DNA of 64,000 nucleotides from Mucilaginibacter pankratovii (GTDB lineage: Bacteria > Bacteroidota > Bacteroidia > Sphingobacteriales > Sphingobacteriaceae). Positions 51,586-59,699 of this stretch are shown here, one piece after another. The notes beneath the pieces were generated by a model. It saw nothing but the letters and a program-made list of their open reading frames with translations. It was not told where the DNA came from and made no database searches. The DNA lies in the NCBI RefSeq assembly GCF_014773265.1, contig NZ_JACWMY010000005.1:248001-312000 (forward strand), given 5' to 3'. The position numbers and the translations under genes are program-made. Within the stretch, counting starts at the first letter, position 1. Every line of letters begins with the position of its first letter.

Positions 51586-53223
51586 TCATCCATGAGGTTC
51601 AGGGCTAATTTTTTCAGTAATATTTTTGATGACCTCATCTAACTCTTCAGCAGATTGATTAAGGTAATTTGCAATGACTTTAATATCCTTATCGTCAGGG
51701 TCATTATGAAGTATAGCCGATAAACCGATGATCCGGGCCACCGGGGCTCTCACTACGTGTGACTGCATCCAGGATATCTCGCGTAATGTTCTATTTTGCT
51801 CTTCTATCTTTTGAAGATAAATTCTTCCGGAAGTAATATCCCGGCCGGTGATGCAGCATCCATTAACTACGCCCTGCTCATAAACTGGCGTAATGGTATA
51901 ATGAATCCAAAAAGCCGATCTATCCGACGCGCGGTATTTCCGATCATATTCTATAACTTCTCCAACATACGCCTTATCAAGAAGCTCTCTAAAATATTCG
52001 TACCTTGACTGTTCCACAAACTCGAAAATACTTTTCCCATTCTCGAATTCAGCAAGAATTTTGTTAAACTTAATATAGGCTTTAGCCTTTGAATTAAACG
52101 TTTTGATATCACCTTTACGATCAAGCAAAACAAAACCTTCAACAGCATTTTCAAATATTGCCCTAAGGTTGGATTCCGAGTCAATTACTTTGAGTTGTGC
52201 ACTCAAAATGTCCCGCACGCTTTTCAGTTGATCGGTGATGTCCGTGGCAACGACAAGCCGCGCGGGCCGGTTGTCAAACTCCATCAAGTTACTCTCGATT
52301 TTCACATCAATACGATCTCCGTTCTTCTTGATATGCTGAAAATTTCCAGTATAATATTGACCGGAAATGCAGTTGGCCTTTACGATGTCTTTGACTTCCG
52401 AAACATCGGAAATTGACCGTATGTCCGCTATGGTCATTAAAAGAAACTCGTTTCTGGTGTAACCATAATGCCGTACAGCGGCTGCATTTACATCAAGAAA
52501 CTTTAGCGTTTCAGCATCAAAAAGCCACATAGGCAGCGGGTTGCTGTCGAAGATATTTTTGTATCGTTCATGTAATAAGGTTTTGTTGTTGATGGTTAGC
52601 TGAAGTCTCTTAAATATTTGATGAATTAATGCAACAAAGACAATGCTTAAAAAAATGAGGTTAGAGCCGAAAGCGATCCATGCCCCGATGGTATACTCTT
52701 GATTCAGTGCCGAATTAAATAGTTTAAGTTCAATGATACAGGCAAAAATTGCGAGGATCAGGAAATTTGCTAAAATCGACCAACAGGCATAGTTCACGGG
52801 CAATATCAGCGCGATCAAAATGGTGATCCCGAATAAGTAAAATATGCCTGGCCCGATATAGCCTAAACTATTGATCAGGAAAATGGCTAAAACATAAAAA
52901 ATGCAGATGATGGCTAATTTTCGTTTTCTTAACGTAACACGGCTAATGAAAGTCACCAATATCAACCCAAATAAACAGGACAGATCGACTATTGCGATAA
53001 TAGAATAACCATCTTTAATGGCCATAAATACGCCTGGTATAACTGCGATCATACTCACAGGGAAACAATAGAAAAGGAAACAGTAGAATAATTGATCCTG
53101 CCAAAAGCTCAAGTCCTCTTCTGTATGTGGTACTTTTGATGTAAATTCTCCTTTTATGAGCGTTTGGTATTTTAACACCCAGTCTTTCATTTGCAGTTCG
53201 TTTAGAATGTGATTAAATCCCAA
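51586..53223 (-). CDS. Membrane PAS sensor with dimerization helix but no ATPase domain
   Basis: The 545-residue protein has about six N-terminal membrane helices (residues 35-200). Two PAS domains follow at about 215-335 (SNPLPMWLFDAETLKFLDVN) and about 350-465 (AIFENAVEGFVLLDRKGD). It then ends with a dimerization-type helix pair holding a histidine: MQSHVVRAPVARIIGLSAIL (H near 497). The stop comes about 45 residues later, before any HATPase motif, so the catalytic half is missing. The downstream DNA codes for nothing further. This shape recurs in Sphingobacteriaceae, so it may be a designed scaffold. The start could also be the ATG at 53190. Confidence 0.85.
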   Translation of the reverse strand: MGFNHILNELQMKDWVLKYQTLIKGEFTSKVPHTEEDLSFWQDQLFYCFLFYCFPVSMIAVIPGVFMAIKDGYSIIAIVDLSCLFGLILVTFISRVTLRKRKLAIICIFYVLAIFLINSLGYIGPGIFYLFGITILIALILPVNYACWSILANFLILAIFACIIELKLFNSALNQEYTIGAWIAFGSNLIFLSIVFVALIHQIFKRLQLTINNKTLLHERYKNIFDSNPLPMWLFDAETLKFLDVNAAAVRHYGYTRNEFLLMTIADIRSISDVSEVKDIVKANCISGQYYTGNFQHIKKNGDRIDVKIESNLMEFDNRPARLVVATDITDQLKSVRDILSAQLKVIDSESNLRAIFENAVEGFVLLDRKGDIKTFNSKAKAYIKFNKILAEFENGKSIFEFVEQSRYEYFRELLDKAYVGEVIEYDRKYRASDRSAFWIHYTITPVYEQGVVNGCCITGRDITSGRIYLQKIEEQNRTLREISWMQSHVVRAPVARIIGLSAILHNDPDDKDIKVIANYLNQSAEELDEVIKNITEKISPEPHG

Positions 53224-53251
53224 TCATGCTTGCGCAGTTCTCAGATGTTGG

Positions 53252-53446
53252 TTAAACTTTGGTTGCGAGGTATTTCTTTTTTAAATACGCTTCCACGTTG
53301 TCTGTCCTGGTACCTGCCGCATTAACTGCTGCCTTTAGCTGTACCTTGCTAATATTAAATTTCGCCGTCCAGTATTCGACCTCATCTTTTTTATTAATAT
53401 CGATTTCGTCCTTATTCATGAGTTTCACGCGTCCTTTGTTATCCAT
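53252..53446 (-). CDS. DUF3606 protein
   Basis: The 64-residue protein matches DUF3606: a short leader followed by IDINKKDEVEYWTAKFNISKVQLKAAVNAAGTRTDNVEAYLKKK. The family is a small helical domain with unknown role and is common in soil Proteobacteria and Bacteroidota. It is 28 nt upstream of the PAS gene on the same strand and may be co-transcribed with it. Confidence 0.82.
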   Translation of the reverse strand: MDNKGRVKLMNKDEIDINKKDEVEYWTAKFNISKVQLKAAVNAAGTRTDNVEAYLKKKYLATKV

Positions 53447-53952
53447 TGCTATGAATTGCTGATTTTATATAATGTTACGAATAAAATAAATTAAGGTTAC
53501 ATACCTGCAACACCCAATATAATGTCCTAAAAGATAATAAGTGTACTGGAGTTTAATTTGTTTGGTGACTCCGGTTTCGGCTTCTCCAAAGCAACTATCT
53601 ACACTTCGGTTAATTAATCCTTCCTGTGCTTACTTAGCTTTTAATGCCATCATATGAAACTTGAAAGTTTGCAGATCGTGTCTTAATCAGATGCTTATTA
53701 CATGTCCAGGGGAAATCACAACGTCTTTTTTTAAGTTCAATGATTACCGTTTTCGATACCCATACGATACGACTGCTATTTTTTCGATGATGCTGTGCTC
53801 AGGTCCTAGGACATTAATTTTTTCCGACCAGCAATCATGGAAATATTCCGCTGGTCAGTACGAATTGTATGGCGTTTAGGTCTCCGAACTTTAAAACAAA
53901 ATGACTGGTTAACATTTATTTAACTCAAATAGCTTTTTATTTTCATTAACAG
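53447..53952. other. Gene-free stretch between divergent genes
   Basis: About 500 nt separate the leftward DUF3606 gene from the rightward receiver gene. The 72-residue frame at 53661-53879 looks spurious. No clear promoter box was found. Confidence 0.4.
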
Positions 53953-54369
53953 GTGAAAATAAAAAATTTGGACGGGTATTTGCAAGGGCTGTTTTTAAAT
54001 AACTACATAGCAAAAAGGGTTTTGGCGATCGATGACGATGAGGATATTCTGGAGATCTTAAATATTATTTTTCAGGAAAGTGGATACGAGGTTGTATTAT
54101 CAAACACCGGCGAAGTTGCTGAGCATATCCGGGTGATCCAGCCTGATATTGTCCTGCTTGATGTCAGTATTGTGGGTTCGGACAAAAGCGGCCCCGATAT
54201 TTGCAAGGAGATCAAATCGCAACTGGAGACCAGCCACGTCCCGGTCGTGCTGGTTTCAGGAGAACCGGGCCTAGCTGTGATAGTACAGGAATGCGGCGCT
54301 GATTCTTATGTGACCAAACCATTTGATATTTTCCGTTTACTTTCAAAAGTAGAAGAATTAATACCTTAA
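53953..54369 (+). CDS. Single-domain response regulator
   Basis: The 138-residue frame begins with GTG; the true start may be up to 20 residues later, since the receiver proper begins at KRVLAIDDDE (D27-D29). The phospho-acceptor is D70 in IVLLDVSIVG, and the lysine is K122 in YVTKPFD. It has no output domain. It precedes a DUF892 gene by 8 nt and may share a transcript with it and the kinase at 55181, a likely phosphodonor. Confidence 0.86.
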   Translation: MKIKNLDGYLQGLFLNNYIAKRVLAIDDDEDILEILNIIFQESGYEVVLSNTGEVAEHIRVIQPDIVLLDVSIVGSDKSGPDICKEIKSQLETSHVPVVLVSGEPGLAVIVQECGADSYVTKPFDIFRLLSKVEELIP

Positions 54370-54377
54370 CCTGGTAA

Positions 54378-54917
54378 ATGCACAGTCCGATGACAGAGCG
54401 ATCAGATAAATCACCTTCCCCGAAGAAGATAAAATTAGGCGCTGAAAAGCTGAAAACGTTCTTTGTTAATCACTTGAACCGGGTCTATTTTGCTAAAGCA
54501 CATTTGGTGAACAAATTGCCACAGATCATGGATGAGGTGAATTTCACTGACCTGCGGCTGGCGATCCGCGAAACTGTAGCGGACGTGGAAAAGCAAATGG
54601 CAAGGATGGAACTGATCTACGAATTATTGGATGAGTCCATCGGCAAGGGCAGCATTCATGGCCTGACAGGATTAGTAGATGATGCATTTGAGGCTATCCG
54701 GGAACAAGCAGGCGAGGCCGAACTACGCGATATGTCGATCATTTTTTACCTCCAAAATATTGAATGTTTGGAAATGGCCTCTTTCCAGGTGCTGCAAATA
54801 GCGGCGGTCAAACTCAAAAACAAACAGGTGCAACAATTGCTTCAGGAATGCTATGAGGAGGCGAAAGCGGACCGCACATTGTTGCTACTGATCGTTGCAA
54901 AATACATCACGAAGTAA
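54378..54917 (+). CDS. DUF892 (YciE/YciF-type) ferritin-like protein
   Basis: The 179-residue protein matches DUF892: KLKTFFVNHLNRVYFAKAHLVNKLPQIM, LRLAIRETVADVEKQMARME, IFYLQNIECLEMASFQVLQI and LLQECYEEAKADRTLL. These are the four helices of a ferritin-like bundle in which acidic residues may bind two metals. YciE/YciF proteins respond to stress and are often transferred. It lies between a receiver gene and a kinase gene, so it may be an output of that signalling group. Confidence 0.83.
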   Translation: MHSPMTERSDKSPSPKKIKLGAEKLKTFFVNHLNRVYFAKAHLVNKLPQIMDEVNFTDLRLAIRETVADVEKQMARMELIYELLDESIGKGSIHGLTGLVDDAFEAIREQAGEAELRDMSIIFYLQNIECLEMASFQVLQIAAVKLKNKQVQQLLQECYEEAKADRTLLLLIVAKYITK

Positions 54918-55106
54918 CAGGTGTACTGGCTTTGTAGCCAACTACCACTCCTAAGTAATTCATCAGGCAAACTTATTGCTTTTGACTTTGTATTATGTAT
55001 ATTCAGCGATTACGTGGTAAACGCCAGTGGCTGGTAATACGTAATTTCACTCCATACAACGTTTCAGAAAAATACATATTTTTGCACCTGAAAAGGATCG
55101 AACGGT

Positions 55107-55175
55107 ATGAAGGATAAACCTACAGGGAATCTACCTGCATTTGACACTAAAGTACAATTCCTTGCATTGACATAG
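55107..55175 (+). pseudogene. Frame fragment before the kinase start, possible frameshift
   Basis: An ATG-led frame reads 22 residues (start MKDKPTGNLPAFDTKVQFLALT) and stops at 55173-55175. The kinase reading frame begins 6 nt later and its upstream codons read IDIAQ. Joining the two by one base gives ALT-IAQMALDAANVG, a natural kinase N-terminus. It may be a recent frameshift or a short leader peptide. Confidence 0.4.
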
Positions 55176-55180
55176 CGCAA

Positions 55181-56203
55181 ATGGCGCTTGATGCTGCCAA
55201 TGTGGGCATTTGGATAATGGATGCGGCATCGCGAAATTTCCATCCTTCTACCCGTACAAAAGCCTTGTTCGGTTTTTTGCCGGAGGAAGAAATGTCCTTT
55301 GAGGATGCTCTGTTAAAAGTAGCCGGCAAACACCGGAGGTCGGTTTGGGCCGCTGTTGAGAACGCGATCAAGCACCGTGGCAATCTGTATATTGAATGCC
55401 CAGTGATGATTCCGCCCCAAAAGAGACATCGCTGGTTAAGCATTACCGGTGGGTTTAATACTTCCGATGAAACTAATAATTATTTTTCCGGGATCATAGT
55501 CGATATAACTGAACAAAAGCAAAATGACCTGCGGCGGAGCAAGTTCATCGGGATGGTCAGTCATGAATTGAAAACGCCCCTAACCGCTTTGAAAGCTTAC
55601 GTTCAAATGCTTAACAACTGGGCTAAAAAGCAAAAAGACAGTTTTAGCATCGGTGCGCTTTCCAAAGTTGAAAAACAGGTGAAGAAAATGCTGAATATGA
55701 TCAATAGCCTGCTTAACTTATCGGGCGCGGAGGCGGGAAAGATCCATTTAAATAAGCAGGAGTTTGCCATGGACGAACTGATTGGTGAGGTTATTGAAGA
55801 AACCTTGTTTATTACTTCTTCCCACAATATCACCGTGGCTCCATGCGACCGTGTTATGGTAAACGCTGACCGGGATAAGATTGAGCAGGTGCTGGTGAAC
55901 CTGCTGAGCAATGCCGCTAAATATTCCGGTAAGGAGGAACCCATTGAGGTTAACTGTTCAAAGGATGAAATCACGCTCACGGTCAGCGTCCGCGATCGGG
56001 GCATGGGTATTTCAAAGAATGACATGAAAAAGCTATTTACTCCGCATTATCGTGCAGAAACCAAGGAAACCGAAAGAATTTCTGGGTTTGGCATCGGCCT
56101 CTATCTATGTTCTGAGATCATCAAACGTCACCAGGGGGAAATCTGGGTGGAAAGTGAGCTCGGTAAAGGTTCAATATTCAAGTTTAAACTTCCGTTAAAT
56201 TAA
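55181..56203 (+). CDS. PAS sensor histidine kinase
   Basis: The 340-residue protein has a single PAS domain (about 1-110, VGIWIMDAASRNFHPSTRT, then SGIIVDITEQKQ), a HisKA box MVSHELKTPLTALKAYVQML, and a full ATPase: NLLSNAAKYSG (N box), RDRGMGISKNDMKKLF (G1) and GFGIGLYLCSEIIKRHQG (G2). The N-terminus is short by about 20 residues compared with relatives, because an upstream fragment is out of frame. It is last in a signalling group after the receiver and DUF892 genes. It should phosphorylate a separate receiver. Confidence 0.88.
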   Translation: MALDAANVGIWIMDAASRNFHPSTRTKALFGFLPEEEMSFEDALLKVAGKHRRSVWAAVENAIKHRGNLYIECPVMIPPQKRHRWLSITGGFNTSDETNNYFSGIIVDITEQKQNDLRRSKFIGMVSHELKTPLTALKAYVQMLNNWAKKQKDSFSIGALSKVEKQVKKMLNMINSLLNLSGAEAGKIHLNKQEFAMDELIGEVIEETLFITSSHNITVAPCDRVMVNADRDKIEQVLVNLLSNAAKYSGKEEPIEVNCSKDEITLTVSVRDRGMGISKNDMKKLFTPHYRAETKETERISGFGIGLYLCSEIIKRHQGEIWVESELGKGSIFKFKLPLN

Positions 56204-56699
56204 CTAGTGCTTCTACTGGATAAAGAATGGTGTACCATGGTACCCGCTTGGCAGATACTAAATATGTTAGACACTATTTGGCTTTAAAGAACAAGATCAA
56301 AACATATATTTCAAAGCATAGTTGATAACTACCTTCAGGCGATTAAAGCAATTGGCATAAAAAGGTTGGCATTTTTTCATGGCTTATCTCGATATTTTAG
56401 CTGCTCACGCTTTTTTGCTCAGCCTGTGAAATTGGTGATGTGTTTATTGGCCTATCGCTGGCAGGTAAACAGGAGACTGACCGTATTACATTATCATACT
56501 AAAACTTACCTTAATTTATTCAACTGAAAACGATTATTAAGAGTACCAAAACTAATCTAAATTGTTGTTGCATAACTTAAAATAGTTCGTTAAATTTGTA
56601 TCAATCGCTGTTAAAGAGTATGTGAGTAAAACAGTGAGTAGTTCTAAAAAGTCTCCATCAACTTATTGATATATAGTTATTTGCGGAAAGGATTAATCG
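56204..56699. other. Gene-free right end of element 1
   Basis: No supported gene lies between the kinase and the right repeat. The last 60 nt before the repeat are AT-rich, as expected for the inner end of an integrated element. Confidence 0.5.
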
Positions 56700-56715
56700 T
56701 CCTGCCATCCCGACT
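56700..56715. other. Attachment site between the two tandem elements
   Basis: TCCTGCCATCCCGACT is an exact copy of the tRNA-Pro 3' end. It is the right end of element 1 and the left end of element 2, whose terminator and integrase follow at the same relative positions as in element 1. Confidence 0.86.
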
Positions 56716-56740
56716 TAAGCGATACCAATCAAGTATCAAA

Positions 56741-56780
56741 AAGCCTTTAAATCTATGATTTAGAGGCTTTTTTGTTTTAT
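56741..56780 (+). terminator. Terminator just inside the second element
   Basis: AAGCCTTTAAATC (56741-56753) and GATTTAGAGGCTT (56757-56769) form a 13-bp stem with one G-T pair and a TAT loop, followed by TTTTTGTTTTA. It copies the arrangement at 29104. Confidence 0.85.
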
Positions 56781-57024
56781 TCAAGCCCAATTCATTCAAG
56801 TTATATTAAGGAAAATGTGCCCTATTCGGTGCCCAAAATTTATATTTTATATTTGGGCACAATTAGCACATTAAGTATTTGATAGTCAATTGATTACTTA
56901 GTTTATTTTGACGTTTTTTGGTGCGCTTTGTGAGCCCCTTTTGAACAAGGGTAAACGCGACCCAATGCAAAGGCCGCTAAAGACCGTCAATCTGATGCTA
57001 TTTGTGACTTAATAATTGACGAAT

Positions 57025-58254
57025 ATGAAAACAGTAAACAACACCTTTGGCGTAATCTTTTATCTTAGAAAGTATAAAGCCACTAATGACGGAAAAGCCC
57101 CTATCTATGCAAGAATTACTGTAAACGGTAGCAGGATTGACCTGTCGGTTAAACGTTCCATCGAGCAAGATAACTGGAATGCCAACAAAGGTATGGCAAG
57201 AGGCAGCAGGGAAGAAATTGTAAAGCTAAACAAGTATTTGGAGCAATACCGCTCAGGCATCGTAGAAAGCTATCAGGAAATTTTATTGCAAAAAAAGCTG
57301 ATTACAGCGGAGTTGGTAAAGGATAAATTTACAGGAGAAGATCAGGCCGAGTTTACATTATGTAAATTAATGGAGTATCATAATTCAGATCAAGTGCAGC
57401 TATTGGAGCCAGGCACGATGAAGAACTATTATACTACCCAAAAGTATATTAAAGAGTTCATTAAAGAACGGTTTAAGACCAGTGATAAATACCTGTCCGA
57501 GTTGAGTTACAAATTTATCACGGACTTCGAGTACTATCTGCGCAACAGAACGCCGGAGAAAGGCCAAAAAGCCCTAAATAACAATGGCCTAATGAAACAT
57601 ATTGAAAGGTTTTGCAAGATGATCAATCTTGCTGTAAGGTTAGAATGGATAGACCGTAACCCCTTTCACGCTTACCAATTGAAGTTTGATAAGGTAGAAC
57701 GGGAATACTTAACCAAAGACGAATTGGCAAGGATTGAAGCTAAGAAATTTAACATCGCACGTTTACAGGTAGTCCAAGACCTTTTTGTGTTTAGTTGCTA
57801 TACAGGACTGGCTTATATTGATGTGTTTAATCTAACACCTGCTAACTTGGTAGCGAAATCCGAGAGTAACATTTGGATTGCTACCAACAGGCAAAAGACA
57901 AACGAACCTGTAAGAGTGCCTTTACTACCTAAAGCTTTGGCGATCATTGAAAAATACAAAGGGCATCCACAAGCAATAGCCGATGGTAAGGTATTGCCAA
58001 CGTTAAGTAATCAGAAGCTGAACAGCTATTTAAAGGAAATCGCTGATACCTGCGATATTACCAAACCCCTTACCTTTCATATTGCGCGGCACACATTTGC
58101 TACTACGGTTACGTTAACCAATGGTGTACCAATAGAGACCGTTAGTAAGTTGTTGGGGCATAGCAAACTGAGCACAACACAAATTTATGCCAAGGTGGTT
58201 GAGAGTAAAATAAACGATGATATGGCTTTGCTAAAGAAGAAATTATCAAATTGA
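57025..58254 (+). CDS. IntDOT-type tyrosine recombinase of element 2
   Basis: The start at 57025 (409 residues) matches the length of the first integrase; a TTG at 57016 is an alternative. The domain order is the same: arm-binding N-terminus (IYARITVNGSRIDLSVKRS), core-binding middle, and catalytic C-terminus with HIARHTFAT and LGHSKLSTTQIYAKV (nucleophile in IYAK). As in element 1, the first catalytic arginine is replaced in CYTGLAYID. Differences from the first integrase spread along the whole length, so the two recombinases diverged before insertion. It should act on the same tRNA-Pro end. Confidence 0.93.
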   Translation: MKTVNNTFGVIFYLRKYKATNDGKAPIYARITVNGSRIDLSVKRSIEQDNWNANKGMARGSREEIVKLNKYLEQYRSGIVESYQEILLQKKLITAELVKDKFTGEDQAEFTLCKLMEYHNSDQVQLLEPGTMKNYYTTQKYIKEFIKERFKTSDKYLSELSYKFITDFEYYLRNRTPEKGQKALNNNGLMKHIERFCKMINLAVRLEWIDRNPFHAYQLKFDKVEREYLTKDELARIEAKKFNIARLQVVQDLFVFSCYTGLAYIDVFNLTPANLVAKSESNIWIATNRQKTNEPVRVPLLPKALAIIEKYKGHPQAIADGKVLPTLSNQKLNSYLKEIADTCDITKPLTFHIARHTFATTVTLTNGVPIETVSKLLGHSKLSTTQIYAKVVESKINDDMALLKKKLSN

Positions 58255-58261
58255 ATATTTA

Positions 58262-58288
58262 ATAGGCTGCTGTATAACGGCAGCCTAT
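58262..58288 (+). terminator. Hairpin after integrase 2
   Basis: ATAGGCTGC (58262-58270) and GCAGCCTAT (58280-58288) form a perfect 9-bp stem with a 9-nt loop. The T tract is missing, so termination is only likely. Confidence 0.45.
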
Positions 58289-58370
58289 CTCCTTACAACT
58301 AAAAATTGTTCTGATCCGCAACAGCGCAAGCCGCCTGAAACAAATAAAATTTGCATCATTGAATAGTTAA

Positions 58371-58390
58371 TCGTAATATTGCAATATAAA
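58371..58390. promoter_or_regulatory. ArsR operator 1, upstream of arsR
   Basis: TCGTAATATTGCAATATAAA contains the perfect palindrome ATATTGCAATAT (58376-58387). It overlaps the presumed arsR promoter, 4 nt before the ATG at 58394, and has a twin at 58743. Confidence 0.72.
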
Positions 58391-58393
58391 GTT

Positions 58394-58723
58394 ATGGGAC
58401 TTACAAAGACAGAAATATTCACCGAAGAGCAAAACAGGTTAGCTGTTATGCTAAAAGCAATTGCGCATCCTGCCCGTATCGCTATTTTACAGGAGATTAT
58501 TAAATCAAACACCTGTATTTGTGGCGATCTGGTGAATGATTTGGGATTAGCGCAACCGACTATTTCACAGCATTTGAAGGAGTTGAAAAACGCAGGTTTA
58601 ATACAAGGCACCATTGAGGGTGTTAGCGTTTGCTATTGCATCAACCCTCCAGTTTGGAATGAGTTACAAGATCAACTAAGTGGTTTATTTAACTCGTTTT
58701 CCGTAAAAGCGGACTGCTGCTAA
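58394..58723 (+). CDS. arsR: ArsR-family arsenic-responsive repressor
   Basis: From the ATG at 58394 the protein has 109 residues; the longer frame to 58379 runs through the operator. It is a winged-helix ArsR/SmtB protein: LAVMLKAIAHPARIAILQEII, then NTCICGDLV with the CxC arsenic-binding pair, and the recognition helix AQPTISQHLKELKNAGLI. The C-terminal KADCC offers a further thiol pair. It should leave DNA on binding arsenite and release the operon. Two copies of its likely operator flank the gene, one before it and one before the DUF6428 gene. Confidence 0.92.
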   Translation: MGLTKTEIFTEEQNRLAVMLKAIAHPARIAILQEIIKSNTCICGDLVNDLGLAQPTISQHLKELKNAGLIQGTIEGVSVCYCINPPVWNELQDQLSGLFNSFSVKADCC

Positions 58724-58742
58724 AATTTTTTGTCAAAATACA

Positions 58743-58762
58743 TCGTAAAATTGCAATATTAC
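58743..58762. promoter_or_regulatory. ArsR operator 2, upstream of the DUF6428 gene
   Basis: TCGTAAAATTGCAATATTAC shares 16 of 20 bases with operator 1 and the central ATTGCAATAT. It stands 18 nt before the next ATG, so the DUF6428-arsC-acr3 run may have its own regulated promoter. Confidence 0.7.
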
Positions 58763-58779
58763 TTTTAATAAAACATATT

Positions 58780-59250
58780 ATGAAACTATCAGAAATCAAA
58801 GAAATTCTTACCAAAGTTGAAGGCGTAAATTTTCAGTTAGAAAATGGAGAATCAGTACCAGAGCATTTTCATGTGACTGAAGTTGGCGTGGTAACCAAAG
58901 ACTTCATCGATTGTGGAGGAACGGTACGTCACGAGAAAGTGGCCAATTTCCAGTTATGGGATGCTGACGACTTTGAACACAGACTTAAACCGGGCAAACT
59001 GCTCGACATCATAGGTTTGTCGGAGAAAATATTGGGCATGGAAGATTCGGAAATCGAGGTAGAATACCAGGCGGAAACCATCGGCAAATATGATCTTGCA
59101 TTTGACGGACATAATTTTGTTCTGGTGTCTAAAAAAACCGCTTGCCTGGCCATGGACAAATGTGGAGTTCCTGAACCTGCCTCAAAAGCCGGAATGGTTA
59201 ATTTGGCAAGTGCGGCAAATACCTGTACGCCTGGCGGTGGATGCTGCTAA
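58780..59250 (+). CDS. DUF6428-family arsenic-operon protein
   Basis: The 156-residue protein (VEGVNFQLENGESVPEHFHVTEVGVVTKDFIDCGG) fits the DUF6428 family often found in Bacteroidota ars operons. A C-terminal stretch has four cysteines: TACLAMDKC, then NTCTPGGGCC. These could bind arsenite or hand it to the transporter, which is inference. The gene lies between arsR and arsC, with its own operator copy upstream. Reaction unknown. Confidence 0.75.
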   Translation: MKLSEIKEILTKVEGVNFQLENGESVPEHFHVTEVGVVTKDFIDCGGTVRHEKVANFQLWDADDFEHRLKPGKLLDIIGLSEKILGMEDSEIEVEYQAETIGKYDLAFDGHNFVLVSKKTACLAMDKCGVPEPASKAGMVNLASAANTCTPGGGCC

Positions 59251-59277
59251 TAAAACCTTCAATCAAATTCTAATTTA

Positions 59278-59694
59278 ATGAAGAATATCTTAGTGTTATG
59301 TACCGGCAACAGTTGCCGCAGCCAGTTGGCAGAAGGTTACCTGCGCCACTTTGCGGGTGACAAGGCCAATGTATACAGTGCCGGAATTGAAACGCATGGT
59401 GTCAACCCCAAAGCGATAGCTGTGATGGCTGAGGATCATATTGATATTTCAGACCATACTTCTAACCATGTGGATGAGTATATCGCCATCCCCTTTGATC
59501 AGGTGATCACCGTTTGTGATAATGCAAATGAAGCTTGTCCTTTCTTTCCGGGCAAGGTTGAGCGTTTTCATGAGAACTTTCCTGACCCGGCAAAAGCCAA
59601 AGGAACGGAGCGTGAAATTATGGATGAGTTCAGACGTGTACGCGACCTTATCAAGGTCTATTCAGCCACATTCGTCAACCAACATTTAAGCTAA
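59278..59694 (+). CDS. arsC: Arsenate reductase (low-molecular-weight phosphatase type)
   Basis: The 138-residue protein carries the phosphatase-like loop CTGNSCR (C8 to R14) in [19 protein letters not shown]. Two later cysteines ([15 protein letters not shown]) match the thiol relay of thioredoxin-coupled arsenate reductases. It reduces arsenate to arsenite for export by the following transporter. It starts 27 nt after the DUF6428 gene and is 5 nt before acr3. The family is clear; the electron donor (thioredoxin) is inferred from cysteine layout. Confidence 0.92.
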   Translation: MKNILVLCTGNSCRSQLAEGYLRHFAGDKANVYSAGIETHGVNPKAIAVMAEDHIDISDHTSNHVDEYIAIPFDQVITVCDNANEACPFFPGKVERFHENFPDPAKAKGTEREIMDEFRRVRDLIKVYSATFVNQHLS

Positions 59695-59699
59695 GTTAT

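Larger units (their letters stand above)
29082..56715. mobile_element. Integrative mobilizable element 1 in tRNA-Pro
   Basis: The unit is bounded by the 16-bp repeat of the tRNA end and has an integrase at its left end. A mobilization block (MobC-like, relaxase, accessory membrane protein) lies at 37.6-39.6 kb. No tra or T4SS genes are present, so it is a mobilizable rather than self-transmissible element. Cargo includes a toxin-antitoxin-like pair, a FecA-like receptor, HEPN and SWIM-finger genes, and several signalling proteins. Its right part (48-49 kb) shows decay, with a P-type ATPase fragment and a frameshifted transposase. By eye it is more AT-rich than the glycan locus. Exact right boundary rests on the repeat only. 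Confidence 0.8.

Noticed and set aside
51586..53223. Complete histidine kinase
   Set aside because: No N, G1 or G2 ATPase motif follows the histidine box before the stop codon.
53661..53879. 72-residue rightward frame in the gap before the receiver gene
   Set aside because: No family resemblance, and the composition is unlike neighbouring genes.
29082..56715. Self-transmissible conjugative element
   Set aside because: No coupling protein, TraG-type ATPase or other transfer-pore genes were found, so only mobilization in trans is supported.
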